DNA of 64,000 bases, from positions 4,399,001-4,463,000 of the forward strand of contig NZ_CP116967.1 in NCBI RefSeq assembly GCF_032050975.1. The letters are read 5' to 3'. Below are positions 1 to 8,656 of this stretch, one piece after another (within the stretch, counting starts at the first letter, position 1; every line of letters starts with the position of its first letter). The notes beneath the pieces are model-generated. The model did no database searches. It saw only the letters and a list, made by a program, of their open reading frames with translations, and was not told the DNA's origin. The DNA is from Candidatus Nitrospira allomarina (GTDB taxonomy: Bacteria > Nitrospirota > Nitrospiria > Nitrospirales > UBA8639). Made by a program: the position numbers and the translations under genes.

Positions 1-753
1 GCCATCGCCAGCGGAAAAGCCAACCTTGTTTTTGGTCCCTGGTATCAGACGGAATTTTTCTTAAATGTTGGAACCGGGTTTCACAGCAATGATGCGCGTG
101 ATGCCGTGGAAAATCCGTCGACTAACAGCTTAACTCGAGCTATTGGCTATGAAATCGGTATCAGGAGCCGCCCGTGGAACTGGTCCGAATTTCTAGCCAC
201 ATTTTGGCTGTTGGATCTAGGATCTGAATTGGTATTCGTGGGGGATGAAGGGACCACGGAACCGCGAGGAAAGACGCGTCGCCTGGGAACAGAATTCAGC
301 TCTCGAATCACCCCGCTGGATTGGCTCACCATTCGAGGAGACGTGACATATACGCATGCCGAGTTCCGAAAAACTGGGGATTCCGTCCCTTTGGCGCCAC
401 AGTTCACTGGATTTTCATCAGTCACAGCCCGCCTCCCGATTGGACTATCGGGAACGTTGCAAATGTTGACGGTGGGAAGCCGTGCCGGCACGGAAGATGA
501 CAGTGTGAAACTGGAACCATTTACGATTTTCGATCTGGTTCTTCGCTACAAAATCCCTCTTGCGCCACCAACCGGACGTCTGGAGGCATTTTTTAGCATC
601 CGCAATTTGACCGATACCGATTGGCGTCAGGCCCAGTTTTATTATGAGTCCCGTCTTCCCGGAGAACCCGCCGGAGGTATTGCGGATATTCACTTTGTCC
701 CGGGCACTCCCCGAATGTTCATGGGTGGGCTGACGTGGTTTTGGTCGACATAA
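1..753 (+). CDS. TonB-dependent outer-membrane receptor, C-terminal part (5' end outside window)
   Basis: The frame is open from the first base to a TAA at 751-753, so only about the last 250 residues are present. The visible part alternates hydrophobic and polar residues as in an outer-membrane beta-barrel. It contains FLNVGTGFHSNDARD, the strand/loop signature typical of the barrel of TonB-dependent receptors, and it ends on an aromatic-rich strand (GGLTWFWST) as expected for a protein handled by the BAM complex. Family members import siderophores, cobalamin or metals using TonB energy. The plug domain and TonB box, which would help to define the substrate, lie upstream. The neighbouring bacterioferritin hints at iron, but it is on the opposite strand and the two genes are convergent, so this is only suggestive. 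Confidence 0.85.
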   Translation, partial: AIASGKANLVFGPWYQTEFFLNVGTGFHSNDARDAVENPSTNSLTRAIGYEIGIRSRPWNWSEFLATFWLLDLGSELVFVGDEGTTEPRGKTRRLGTEFSSRITPLDWLTIRGDVTYTHAEFRKTGDSVPLAPQFTGFSSVTARLPIGLSGTLQMLTVGSRAGTEDDSVKLEPFTIFDLVLRYKIPLAPPTGRLEAFFSIRNLTDTDWRQAQFYYESRLPGEPAGGIADIHFVPGTPRMFMGGLTWFWST

Positions 754-847
754 CAGACAGGACAAAGACCGCTTTCACAAGGCCTGCATCAGACAGCCCA
801 GAGCAGACTTCTCTACTATAAACCCGTCATCAATGATCCCATGAAAA

Positions 848-886
848 AGGGCTTTCCAGGAAGCATCGGCAATCCCGGAAAGCCCT
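848..886 (-). terminator. intrinsic terminator of bfr
   Basis: A perfect 10-bp inverted repeat (848-857 with 877-886, AGGGCTTTCC/GGAAAGCCCT) has a 19-nt loop. Read on the minus strand the stem is followed by a run of T (844-848 are A on the plus strand). It lies just after the bfr stop codon and could also help to end the convergent receptor transcript. Confidence 0.75.
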
Positions 887-910
887 GTTTATCTGGAGGA
901 ACAGAAACGC

Positions 911-1384
911 TTATTTTTCGTGCATGTGTTGAGCCAGATAATTCTCTACTCCCACCTGCTTAATGGTTTCCATTTGCGTTTCGATCCAATCGATATGCTC
1001 CTCTTCACTCTTCACAATTTCTTCCAATTTGTGTCGAGTGGTGAAATCACCGACGCTGGCACAATGGGTAATCGCCTCGGTGAGAAGGACCACCGCTTCG
1101 TGTTCAAGAGCCAAATCTGATTTAAATTGCTCAGGAACCGTCTCTCCAATTTTCAGCGTACCCAATTTCTGCAGATTGGGAACACCGTCCAAATACAGAA
1201 TATGCTCAATCAGTTCTTCTGCATGCTTCATTTCATCAATCGAATGCTTCCTAATTTCATTATGCAATTGTTCATATCCCCAATGTCCACACATTTCGCC
1301 ATGCAGAAAATATTGATTAATCGCCGTGAGTTCATTCGTCAAAATTTTATTGAGAAAATCGATCACACCCTTTTTTGCCTTCAT
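911..1384 (-). CDS. bfr: bacterioferritin
   Basis: This 157-residue protein has the normal length for bacterioferritin, the heme-containing 24-mer that oxidises Fe(II) and stores it as a ferric mineral in the cytoplasm. The four-helix ferritin fold is recognisable throughout. The ferroxidase ligands sit in their usual contexts: Glu18 in NELTAINQYF, Glu and His in IDEMKHAEE, Glu in LEHEAV and Glu-His in SEEEHIDW. The Met within DEMKH corresponds to the heme axial ligand (Met52 in E. coli), so this is a heme-binding Bfr and not a plain ferritin. An AGGAG ribosome site lies about 6 nt before the ATG. The gene stands alone with its own terminator. A Fur site was looked for in the AT-rich upstream stretch but none could be defined with confidence. 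Confidence 0.95.
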   Translation of the reverse strand: MKAKKGVIDFLNKILTNELTAINQYFLHGEMCGHWGYEQLHNEIRKHSIDEMKHAEELIEHILYLDGVPNLQKLGTLKIGETVPEQFKSDLALEHEAVVLLTEAITHCASVGDFTTRHKLEEIVKSEEEHIDWIETQMETIKQVGVENYLAQHMHEK

Positions 1385-1607
1385 GGAAGTTCTCCTTTTT
1401 TAAAAATTGTCTCAGAAGTGAGAAATTGCTTGTTCTGCTTCAATTACTTTGAATATTTTATCGGTCCAGCTTCGGCCTGGTCAATGTTTTTATTTAGGGA
1501 AAATTAATTAATATTGAATTCCTTTCTCAACCTCGTTGATCTACATTTTCAAGTTCAATTATTCCCGAGCATGGAGAATATGCAGCTCCTCGTCCGTCAC
1601 CCAACAC

Positions 1608-1928
1608 TTATTCGACTCTCACGGCAGTCCCGCTTACACTCACCATGAGCATGCTTCCGGTTTCTCCCATGACTTCGTAATCCAAATCAATTCCAACAAT
1701 GGCATTGGCTCCCACCCTTAAGGCTTCTTCCTGAATTTCCTGAAAGGCGATTTCACGCGCGCGTCGCAATTCCTTTTCGTAGGCCCCTGATCGGCCCCCA
1801 ACAATATCACGAATATTGGCAAAAAAGTCCCTAAAAAAATTCGTGCCCAAAATTGCTTCCCCTGCCACCACACCTAAATATTCTTTAATCCGATGGCCTT
1901 CAACATTGGGCGTAGTTGTCAGAATCAT
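1608..1928 (-). CDS. ybjQ: YbjQ/UPF0145 family protein
   Basis: This 106-residue protein matches the YbjQ (DUF74, heavy-metal-binding-like) family over its whole length. The N-terminal [20 protein letters not shown], the central [14 protein letters not shown] and the C-terminal [14 protein letters not shown] are the family hallmarks. These proteins form small ring-shaped oligomers. Their function is not settled, although metal binding has been proposed from structural similarity. A strong GGGAGGAAG ribosome site precedes the ATG. The gene is transcribed toward bfr with about 220 bp between them and no obvious terminator, so read-through is possible. Confidence 0.9.
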   Translation of the reverse strand: MILTTTPNVEGHRIKEYLGVVAGEAILGTNFFRDFFANIRDIVGGRSGAYEKELRRAREIAFQEIQEEALRVGANAIVGIDLDYEVMGETGSMLMVSVSGTAVRVE

Positions 1929-2424
1929 GTTCTCTTCCTCCCTTACCTGATTAGCAATGCTTCAAATACTCAATCGATTGATGTCCAGGATATGTTCAAC
2001 GGGCGTGGTCCCATCGTAATTTTTCCACAAACAGTTCGTGTATGTCAGTTATGGGAGCGCGACAAAGGGTCGCGAATCAATACAGGAAGAAAAATTTCAT
2101 CTCTGAAATCCGGATCTTTTCCTGAACAACTTTGTGACCCAACCCGTGGTAGGAGTTTCATCGGTCACTACTATGCCCATCAAATAAGCAATCTGCTTAA
2201 CGCGTTCTCTCCCTTGGCTTTCATTCTCATCCTAACGATTTATCCACATACTTGTGCCCATTTTTTCTGGATTACTTTTTTTCAATTCTCCTTAGGATTT
2301 CTCCAATTTATTCTTGCAATTTTTGAAAAATTCAGAAACCGGCCCGCGCGCGTTTTTTCCCATCGTGATTTCATTTGACTTCATTCGAGGTGCTCATTAG
2401 AATTTTTAGGGAAGGACCATATGA
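1929..2424. other. intergenic region upstream of dnaE
   Basis: About 495 bp separate the divergent ybjQ and dnaE genes. A plus-strand open frame crosses it, but it has no recognisable protein features and no ribosome site, so I regard it as non-coding. The region is AT-rich near 2220-2350 and presumably carries the dnaE promoter. I see no repeat or RNA structure I can defend. Confidence 0.5.
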
Positions 2425-5400
2425 GTGCCAGCACAATTCGTTCATCTTCATCTTCACACACAGTATAGTCTCCTCGACGGGGCCAACCAACTGACACCCC
2501 TGTTCCAACAGGTGAAGAATTTTGGTATGCCCGCCGTCGCCATGACTGACCATGGCAATCTCTTCGGCGCCATTGATTTTTATCAAAAGGCCAAAGCTCA
2601 CGATGTCAAGCCGATTATCGGGTGTGAAGCCTATATGGCTCCGGGGCACCGGACGCAACGTGCAGGGCACCTTGCGCATAACGAATATTTTCATCTGATT
2701 CTTCTTGCCACGAATCAAGTCGGCTATCACAACCTCATTAAACTCTCCAGCAAGGCCTATCTTGAAGGCTTTTATTACAAGCCTCGCATGGACAAGGAAT
2801 TATTACAGGAACATCAGGAAGGTCTCATTGCCCTGTCAGGGTGTTTGAGCGGAGAGGTACCACAGCTCATTAATCACCAGGATATGGAAGGGGCTCTCCG
2901 GGTGGCCGATGAGTATCGGTCAATCTTTGGAAAGGACCGCTATTACCTGGAAGTCCAGGCCAACGGCTTGGATCATCAACTTACTGCGAATCGAGGGTTG
3001 CTGGAAATTCATGAAAAGCTTGGCATTCCACTGGTCGGCACCAACGATTGCCATTATCTCAATAAACGAGATGCGCGTCCCCATGAGATCATGTTGTGCC
3101 TTCAAACGGGAAAAACGCTCAAAGATCCCAACCGGATGAAGTTCGACACTGATCAATTATATGTGAAATCCACTGAAGAAATGATCGCGGAATTTGCCGA
3201 ATTTAACCGGGCGGTCTTGAATACCACCCAGGTGGCCGAACAGTGCGATCTTCAATTGGAGTTCGGAACCTCCTATTTGCCGGATTATCACGTTCCTGAA
3301 GGCCAGACTCATAATTCCTACCTTCAGCATCTTGCGGAAGACGGTCTTCGAAGCCGGTTACGAGAACGCCCAACGGGCATCCCATCCGAGGCCTATCAAC
3401 AGCGACTCCACACCGAACTGGCTGTCCTGAACGCCATGGGGTATGCCGGATATTTTTTAGTTGTGTGGGATATCATCAATTTTGCCAGATCCCGCAACAT
3501 TCCGGTCGGCCCCGGGCGAGGATCGGCCGCCGGAAGCCTTGTGGCATACGCCCTGAGAATTACGGACCTCGATCCCCTCACCTACAACCTGCTCTTTGAA
3601 CGTTTTCTCAACCCCGAACGTGTCACCATGCCGGATATCGACATGGACTTTTGCATGGACCGCCGTGGCGAAGTGATCAACTATGTCATTGAGAAGTACG
3701 GAGAGGCGCATGTATGCCAGATCATTACCTTTGGCACACTAGGTGCCAAAGCGGCCATCCGGGATGTGGGGAGAGTGATGGACTTTCCCTATGCCGAAGT
3801 TGACCGGGTCGCGAAGCTGGTTCCCACGCAACTCAACATCACACTCCAGGATGCCCTGAAACAGGAACCACGCCTGCAGGAACTTGTCGATCAAGATGCC
3901 AACATGAAGGAACTCATGGACACGGCCATGGCCCTGGAAGGCCTGGCGCGACATGCGTCGACTCATGCGGCGGGAGTGGTCATTTCGCAAAAACCCCTTA
4001 TGGATCATGTGCCCCTCTACAAAACAAGTAACGACGAAATCGTGACCCAATACACGATGACCGATCTGGAAAAAGTCGGGTTGGTGAAATTTGATTTTCT
4101 GGGGCTTAAAACCCTGACGATGATTCATGACGCAGTTCGGATGGTCAATGCTCAACATCCTGATGAGCCGCCATTGGACATCAACAATCTGCCCTTGAAT
4201 GATCTCCAGACGTTTGAGCTGCTCAGCTCCGGAAAAACTTCAGGAATTTTCCAACTGGAAAGTTCCGGCATGCGAAACCTGTTGGTTAAAATCAAGCCGG
4301 AAACGTTTGAAGATCTGATCGCCATCCTCGCGCTCTATCGTCCCGGCCCCTTAGAAAGCGGCATGGTGGACGATTTCATCAAGCGAAAACGGGACGCCTC
4401 CCAAATTGTCTATGACCCTCCGCAATTGGAACCCATTCTCAAAGAAACCTATGGGGTGATCGTTTACCAGGAACAGGTCATGGCCGTCGCCAACCAGTTG
4501 GCAGGATTTTCATTGGGGCAAGCGGATTTACTCCGCCGGGCGATGGGCAAGAAAAAACATGAGGAAATGGCCAAACAAAAGGCATTGTTTGTCTCGGGCG
4601 CGAAAGGAAAGGGAATTTCGGAAAAACTCTCTGAAAAATTATTTGACCAAATGGCCTTTTTCGCAGGCTACGGATTTAACAAGTCTCACTCCGCTGCCTA
4701 CGCGGTCGTGACATACCAAACGGCTTACCTGAAAGCCCATTTCCCCACTGAATTTATGGCCGCCCTGCTGACATCTGAAATGGGAAATACCGACAAGATG
4801 GTCGGCTATTTTACCGAATGTCGTGAATTGGGGGTACACATCCTGCCCCCCGATGCCAACCAGAGCTTAAAAAATTTCAGTGTCGTGCCTGAGGGTATCC
4901 GGTTCGGGTTAGTGGCGATCAAGAACGTCGGCGGAAACGCCGTGGACGTGATTTTGGAATCACGAGACCGGGAAGGCCCATTTTCCTCCTTTATTGATTT
5001 TTGTTGCCGCATTGATTCGCAAAAGGTCAACAAACGGGTGCTGGAAGGACTCATCAAGGTCGGAGCCTTTGATTCCATGGGTTTCACGCGCGCCAGCATG
5101 TATAAGGTCCTGGATGAAGCCTTGGACCATGCCTCGACGGTCCAACGCAACAAACGGGAAGGACAAACCAGTCTGTTTGAAATACTGGCTCCGGAGCCGG
5201 CAGCCCCCAAGCAGGAAGGTTTTGGTTTCGTCATTCCACAGATTCCCGAGTGGTCTCAGAATGACTTACTCAAATATGAACGAGAGCTGACCGGCTTTTA
5301 TATCACCGCGCATCCTCTCAACCGCCACAGCGTTGGGATCACTCATTTTTCTACCTGCTCCACCCAGACCATTCGCGACGTCGGCGACGGACGAGAGGTC

Positions 5401-5889
5401 AAAGTCTGCGGGGTCATTTCCAGTCTCAAAATTACGACGACGAAAAAAGGCCACAGGATGGCTTATGCCCAATTGGAAGACTTGCACGGAACCGTTGAAG
5501 CGATTATTTTCCCTGAGACCTTTAAGCAGCACGAAGAATTATTGGGGCCGGAATCGGTGGTTCGGATTACCGGGACCGTGGACCTGATGGATAATGGCGC
5601 CCGGATCAAAACCACCAAAGTCGAATCGCTCTCCCAATTAGAAAATGAAACGGTGAAGCATGTGACGCTCAAGGTCCACGAACAGGACGTTTCCCCCCAC
5701 AATCTGCTAGACTTAAAAGACATATTCGAACGCCACCGCGGTCCGACCCCTATTTCGTTGGCGTTTCACTTGCACCCTAATCTGACGGCCAGCATGTCGG
5801 GATTATCGGATATCGGCATTTCTCCGTCACCGGAGTTTTTAGAAGAAGTGGAACATCTCCTCGGCGCATCCACGGTCACCTTCCAATAA
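2425..5889 (+). CDS. dnaE: DNA polymerase III subunit alpha
   Basis: This 1154-residue protein is the replicative polymerase catalytic subunit and has the normal length of bacterial DnaE1. In order it carries an N-terminal PHP domain (HLHLHTQYSLLDG near residues 7-19, then TDHGNLFGAIDFY and SGCLSGE), the C-family palm with the catalytic aspartates in PDIDMDF (403-409), the fingers with GRGSAAGSL, the tandem helix-hairpin-helix region, and a C-terminal OB fold (VKVCGVISSLKITTTKKG). The start is GTG at 2425, 8 nt after AGGGAAGGA. An ATG at 2421 overlaps the start in another frame and would give only a 15-residue peptide. No epsilon-type exonuclease domain is present, so proofreading would come from a separate subunit or the PHP domain. 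accA follows closely, probably in the same operon. Confidence 0.97.
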   Translation: MPAQFVHLHLHTQYSLLDGANQLTPLFQQVKNFGMPAVAMTDHGNLFGAIDFYQKAKAHDVKPIIGCEAYMAPGHRTQRAGHLAHNEYFHLILLATNQVGYHNLIKLSSKAYLEGFYYKPRMDKELLQEHQEGLIALSGCLSGEVPQLINHQDMEGALRVADEYRSIFGKDRYYLEVQANGLDHQLTANRGLLEIHEKLGIPLVGTNDCHYLNKRDARPHEIMLCLQTGKTLKDPNRMKFDTDQLYVKSTEEMIAEFAEFNRAVLNTTQVAEQCDLQLEFGTSYLPDYHVPEGQTHNSYLQHLAEDGLRSRLRERPTGIPSEAYQQRLHTELAVLNAMGYAGYFLVVWDIINFARSRNIPVGPGRGSAAGSLVAYALRITDLDPLTYNLLFERFLNPERVTMPDIDMDFCMDRRGEVINYVIEKYGEAHVCQIITFGTLGAKAAIRDVGRVMDFPYAEVDRVAKLVPTQLNITLQDALKQEPRLQELVDQDANMKELMDTAMALEGLARHASTHAAGVVISQKPLMDHVPLYKTSNDEIVTQYTMTDLEKVGLVKFDFLGLKTLTMIHDAVRMVNAQHPDEPPLDINNLPLNDLQTFELLSSGKTSGIFQLESSGMRNLLVKIKPETFEDLIAILALYRPGPLESGMVDDFIKRKRDASQIVYDPPQLEPILKETYGVIVYQEQVMAVANQLAGFSLGQADLLRRAMGKKKHEEMAKQKALFVSGAKGKGISEKLSEKLFDQMAFFAGYGFNKSHSAAYAVVTYQTAYLKAHFPTEFMAALLTSEMGNTDKMVGYFTECRELGVHILPPDANQSLKNFSVVPEGIRFGLVAIKNVGGNAVDVILESRDREGPFSSFIDFCCRIDSQKVNKRVLEGLIKVGAFDSMGFTRASMYKVLDEALDHASTVQRNKREGQTSLFEILAPEPAAPKQEGFGFVIPQIPEWSQNDLLKYERELTGFYITAHPLNRHSVGITHFSTCSTQTIRDVGDGREVKVCGVISSLKITTTKKGHRMAYAQLEDLHGTVEAIIFPETFKQHEELLGPESVVRITGTVDLMDNGARIKTTKVESLSQLENETVKHVTLKVHEQDVSPHNLLDLKDIFERHRGPTPISLAFHLHPNLTASMSGLSDIGISPSPEFLEEVEHLLGASTVTFQ

Positions 5890-5914
5890 TTTCCCTCTAC
5901 CAAGGAGCTTGTCC

Positions 5915-6904
5915 GTGCGTGAATACCTGGACTTTGAAAAACCCCTGAAGGAACTTGAAGAACGCATCGCCAAGTTAGTGAAATCCAAATCCAAAAAGGT
6001 CTCGGTTCAGGAGGCCATTGTCAAATCGACCGAACAACTGGCAAACCTTGAACGTGAGATCTATGCCAATCTTTCCCCATGGCAACATAGCCAAATCGCC
6101 AGGCACCCACAGCGCCCTTCAATTTCTGATTACCTGGAGCACATGACCAATGGTTTTATGGAACTCCACGGTGACCGCCTGTTCGGCGACGACCGGGCGA
6201 TCATTGGAGGGTTTGCCACATGGAGGGGTCGCTCCATCATGGCCATCGGTCATGAAAAAGGAAAGACCTTAAAAGAACGCATGCGCCGAAATTTTGGTAT
6301 GGCCAAACCGGAGGGCTATCGAAAAGCCTTGCGTCTCATGAAATTAGCGGAACGCTTCAATCGACCAATCATTACCTTTATCGATACTCCAGGAGCATAC
6401 CCCGGCGTCGATGCGGAGCAGCGCGGCCAAGCCGAGGCCATTGCCAGAAATTTACTGGAAATGTCCAGATTGCAAGTGCCGATTCTTGCCGTGGTCACAG
6501 GAGAAGGCGGCAGTGGTGGCGCCTTGGCCTTAGGTGTGGCCGATCGGGTTCTGATGCTCGAACATGCCATTTATTCGGTAATATCCCCAGAAGGCTGCGC
6601 CGCCATTTTGTGGGGAGACGCCACAAAATCCTCCGATGCCGCAACGGCCTTACGAATGACGGGACCGGAGTTACTCAAACTTAATGTTATCGAAGAGGTT
6701 ATACCTGAACCCATGGGAGGAGCCCACCGCGATGCGAAAGTCATGGCCGACCGGCTCTCCCAGGCACTCGACACCCATTACCTGCAATTACAGAAATTGT
6801 CCCCCGCCGCACTCCGAAATCAGCGAGAGACTAAATTCCGGAGTCTGGGTACATTTGGTTCTTCTCAGACCACACCCAAACAGGTGAAAATGGTCAACTC
6901 ATGA
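5915..6904 (+). CDS. accA: acetyl-CoA carboxylase carboxyltransferase subunit alpha
   Basis: AccA joins AccD to move the carboxyl group from carboxybiotin to acetyl-CoA, giving malonyl-CoA for fatty-acid synthesis in the cytoplasm. The protein has the family length (about 329 residues), the N-terminal YLDFEKPLKELE helix, and the crotonase-fold core with HGDRLFGDDRAI, MAKPEGYRKA, FIDTPGAYPG and the oxyanion-hole stretch GEGGSGGALALG, then VISPEGCAAILW. I choose GTG at 5915 because AAGGAG at 5902-5907 is 7 nt upstream. A TTG two codons earlier (5909) would be almost on top of the ribosome site. The gene begins 25 nt after dnaE, an arrangement common in bacteria, and the two are probably co-transcribed. 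Confidence 0.96.
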   Translation: MREYLDFEKPLKELEERIAKLVKSKSKKVSVQEAIVKSTEQLANLEREIYANLSPWQHSQIARHPQRPSISDYLEHMTNGFMELHGDRLFGDDRAIIGGFATWRGRSIMAIGHEKGKTLKERMRRNFGMAKPEGYRKALRLMKLAERFNRPIITFIDTPGAYPGVDAEQRGQAEAIARNLLEMSRLQVPILAVVTGEGGSGGALALGVADRVLMLEHAIYSVISPEGCAAILWGDATKSSDAATALRMTGPELLKLNVIEEVIPEPMGGAHRDAKVMADRLSQALDTHYLQLQKLSPAALRNQRETKFRSLGTFGSSQTTPKQVKMVNS

Positions 6905-7068
6905 CCTGCAGAAAATCCGTAAACGGGTTTACGCGACCAAGACCCCACAGGGTAATTTCCTTTTGAGTTGTTCGCCTCTTCTTCAGGCGGTTGTTCATTC
7001 CCCCCCATTAAGTATCACGAGGTTCACGTTTCGCAGTCCCATTATTTTTGTTCCTCAGGCAACTGCCA

Positions 7069-7479
7069 TTAGTTTGAAGATGCTGGAGGATTCAAATTGT
7101 CTGGAGGAGGTTCCCACTGTTCTAACCGCTCGACCAAAGGACGGGCTTCCGGAGTCGATTCGCGTGTCGGTTCACTTGGTGGATGATCCCAGGTCAATTC
7201 AACAAAACCATGCTCTTCGAAGGTTTGTCGGATCACATGGACCAAGGCTTCTAGAGTGATTTCATCACTCAGGGTCAAATCCAGGACCCGCTCTCGCGTC
7301 TTCACAGGCGGAGGGCTTTCATGCATTAATGCCCAACACCGATTGAAAACCGTCTCTCTCACAGAATATGGGGCATTCATCGTTTCGAGATCCGACGTAC
7401 ATAATGCCAATACCATGAGGACAAATTGGATATCGGGCAACTCAGGATTAATGAGATCTAATCGTTGCATAATAACCAT
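7069..7479 (-). CDS. hypothetical protein (136 aa)
   Basis: I do not recognise this protein. It is 136 residues and soluble, with a helical, acidic N-terminal two-thirds (RLDLINPELPDIQFVLMVLALC, then TLEALVHVIRQTFEEHG) and a proline-rich, probably disordered tail (PPSEPTRESTPEARP, PPPDNLNPPASSN). There is no signal peptide, membrane segment or metal-binding motif. A GAGG sequence lies about 6 nt before the first ATG. It starts only 17 bp from the divergent metallophosphoesterase gene, so either the promoters overlap or one of the two starts is wrong. Codon use looks normal for the window, which is the main reason for calling it a gene. Confidence 0.6.
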   Translation of the reverse strand: MVIMQRLDLINPELPDIQFVLMVLALCTSDLETMNAPYSVRETVFNRCWALMHESPPPVKTRERVLDLTLSDEITLEALVHVIRQTFEEHGFVELTWDHPPSEPTRESTPEARPLVERLEQWEPPPDNLNPPASSN

Positions 7480-7496
7480 GCTACCTCTGATCCCAC

Positions 7497-8477
7497 TTGG
7501 CTGACAAGCACATGATCCACCACCACGACCAAGAAGCCTTTGCCAAATTAGTGGACCGTATCGGATCTGATCATGCAGGCCAGCGCATGGAAATGCAGGC
7601 CCACTATTCGGCTCTTCTGTTAAAAGGCTATCACCTCCACATTCACATGGAGGAATTTCCAGCCATTGCCTGGCTCATCAAAACCCTCTTAAAAACGACT
7701 GGGCTTTGGCCGCTGGCCGTCAAGAACACGTCCCAATATCGAATTGTCGAGCACACTGTCCCGATTCCTCATCTGCCCGAGTCCTTTGATGGATTTCGAA
7801 TTCTGCATTTGTCAGATCTTCATATCGAAGGGATGATCGATAAAGGCCAGGCGCTTCAGACAGCTCTTTCTAGCTTGCAATACGACCTGTGCGTCATGAC
7901 CGGCGATTTTCGCTTTCTCACATATGGCCATTATGACAAGACACTGACACTCATGGAGTCATTGGTCAGCACGATCCAGGCTCCCTATGGCATTACGGGT
8001 ATTTTGGGAAATCACGATTGGCTGGAAATGGTGCCCGGACTTGAGCGTTGCGGAATCCGCATGCTCCTCAATGAAGCTCAATCCCTGGAAAAGGGATCGG
8101 ATGCGATTTGGCTCCTCGGATTAGATGATGTTCATTATTACGAAACGGGCGACCTGGATAAAGCCATACGCCTCGCGCCCACCGACGCCGTCCGAATTCT
8201 CTTAGTGCATTCCCCGGAGATTATTCCGGAGGCCTCGACTGCCGGAATGGATCTGTACCTTTGCGGCCACTCACACGGAGGACAAATCTGCCTTCCAGGA
8301 AGCAAACCCATCATTACCCATTGCCGCTGCCCGAGGGCCTACAAGGCAGGCCCATGGGAATATCAATCCATGCGCGGGTACACCTCTCGAGGAGTCGGCA
8401 CCTCCCTGTTTCCCATCCGGCTGTTCTGCTTTCCGGAAATTATCATCCATACGCTCACACGAGCCCCTAAACCTTGA
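7497..8477 (+). CDS. metallophosphoesterase family protein
   Basis: This is a calcineurin-like phosphoesterase with the full set of dimetal motifs: LSDLH (D-x-H), MTGDF (GD), GNHD, then LLVHSPE and the closing GHSHGGQ. It resembles the YkuE-like branch that includes membrane-associated phosphodiesterases and lipid-A-pathway pyrophosphatases, but the substrate cannot be told from sequence. The protein is 326 residues if the TTG at 7497 is used, or 321 if the ATG at 7512 is used. Neither has a convincing ribosome site. The first 100 residues are His-rich and mostly amphipathic helix, with no clear transmembrane segment, and the catalytic domain starts near residue 100. Confidence 0.85.
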   Translation: MADKHMIHHHDQEAFAKLVDRIGSDHAGQRMEMQAHYSALLLKGYHLHIHMEEFPAIAWLIKTLLKTTGLWPLAVKNTSQYRIVEHTVPIPHLPESFDGFRILHLSDLHIEGMIDKGQALQTALSSLQYDLCVMTGDFRFLTYGHYDKTLTLMESLVSTIQAPYGITGILGNHDWLEMVPGLERCGIRMLLNEAQSLEKGSDAIWLLGLDDVHYYETGDLDKAIRLAPTDAVRILLVHSPEIIPEASTAGMDLYLCGHSHGGQICLPGSKPIITHCRCPRAYKAGPWEYQSMRGYTSRGVGTSLFPIRLFCFPEIIIHTLTRAPKP

Positions 8478-8656
8478 GCGCCGCCGATCATCAATGCCTA
8501 TACGGACAGACAGACAGACTCATCACACAGTCTTAGTAGCCCCAGCAGCAATCATGCGGCCTCCGATTCCAGATACGCTTGACCTGTACTTCTCTCTTTT
8601 GCCACGCTATGCTCTGAGCGATCATCTGTTGTGGCATCTTCCTTCGTTCTTTCATC

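Noticed and set aside
1893-2378. 161-codon frame upstream of dnaE
   Set aside because: No ribosome site, starts antisense within ybjQ, and has no family features. It looks like chance.
5909-5914. TTG start for accA two codons upstream
   Set aside because: Only one base from the AAGGAG; the GTG at 5915 has normal 7-nt spacing.
6913-6935. CGTAAAC/GTTTACG inverted repeat after accA
   Set aside because: The loop is only two bases and no T-tract follows, so I do not call it a terminator.
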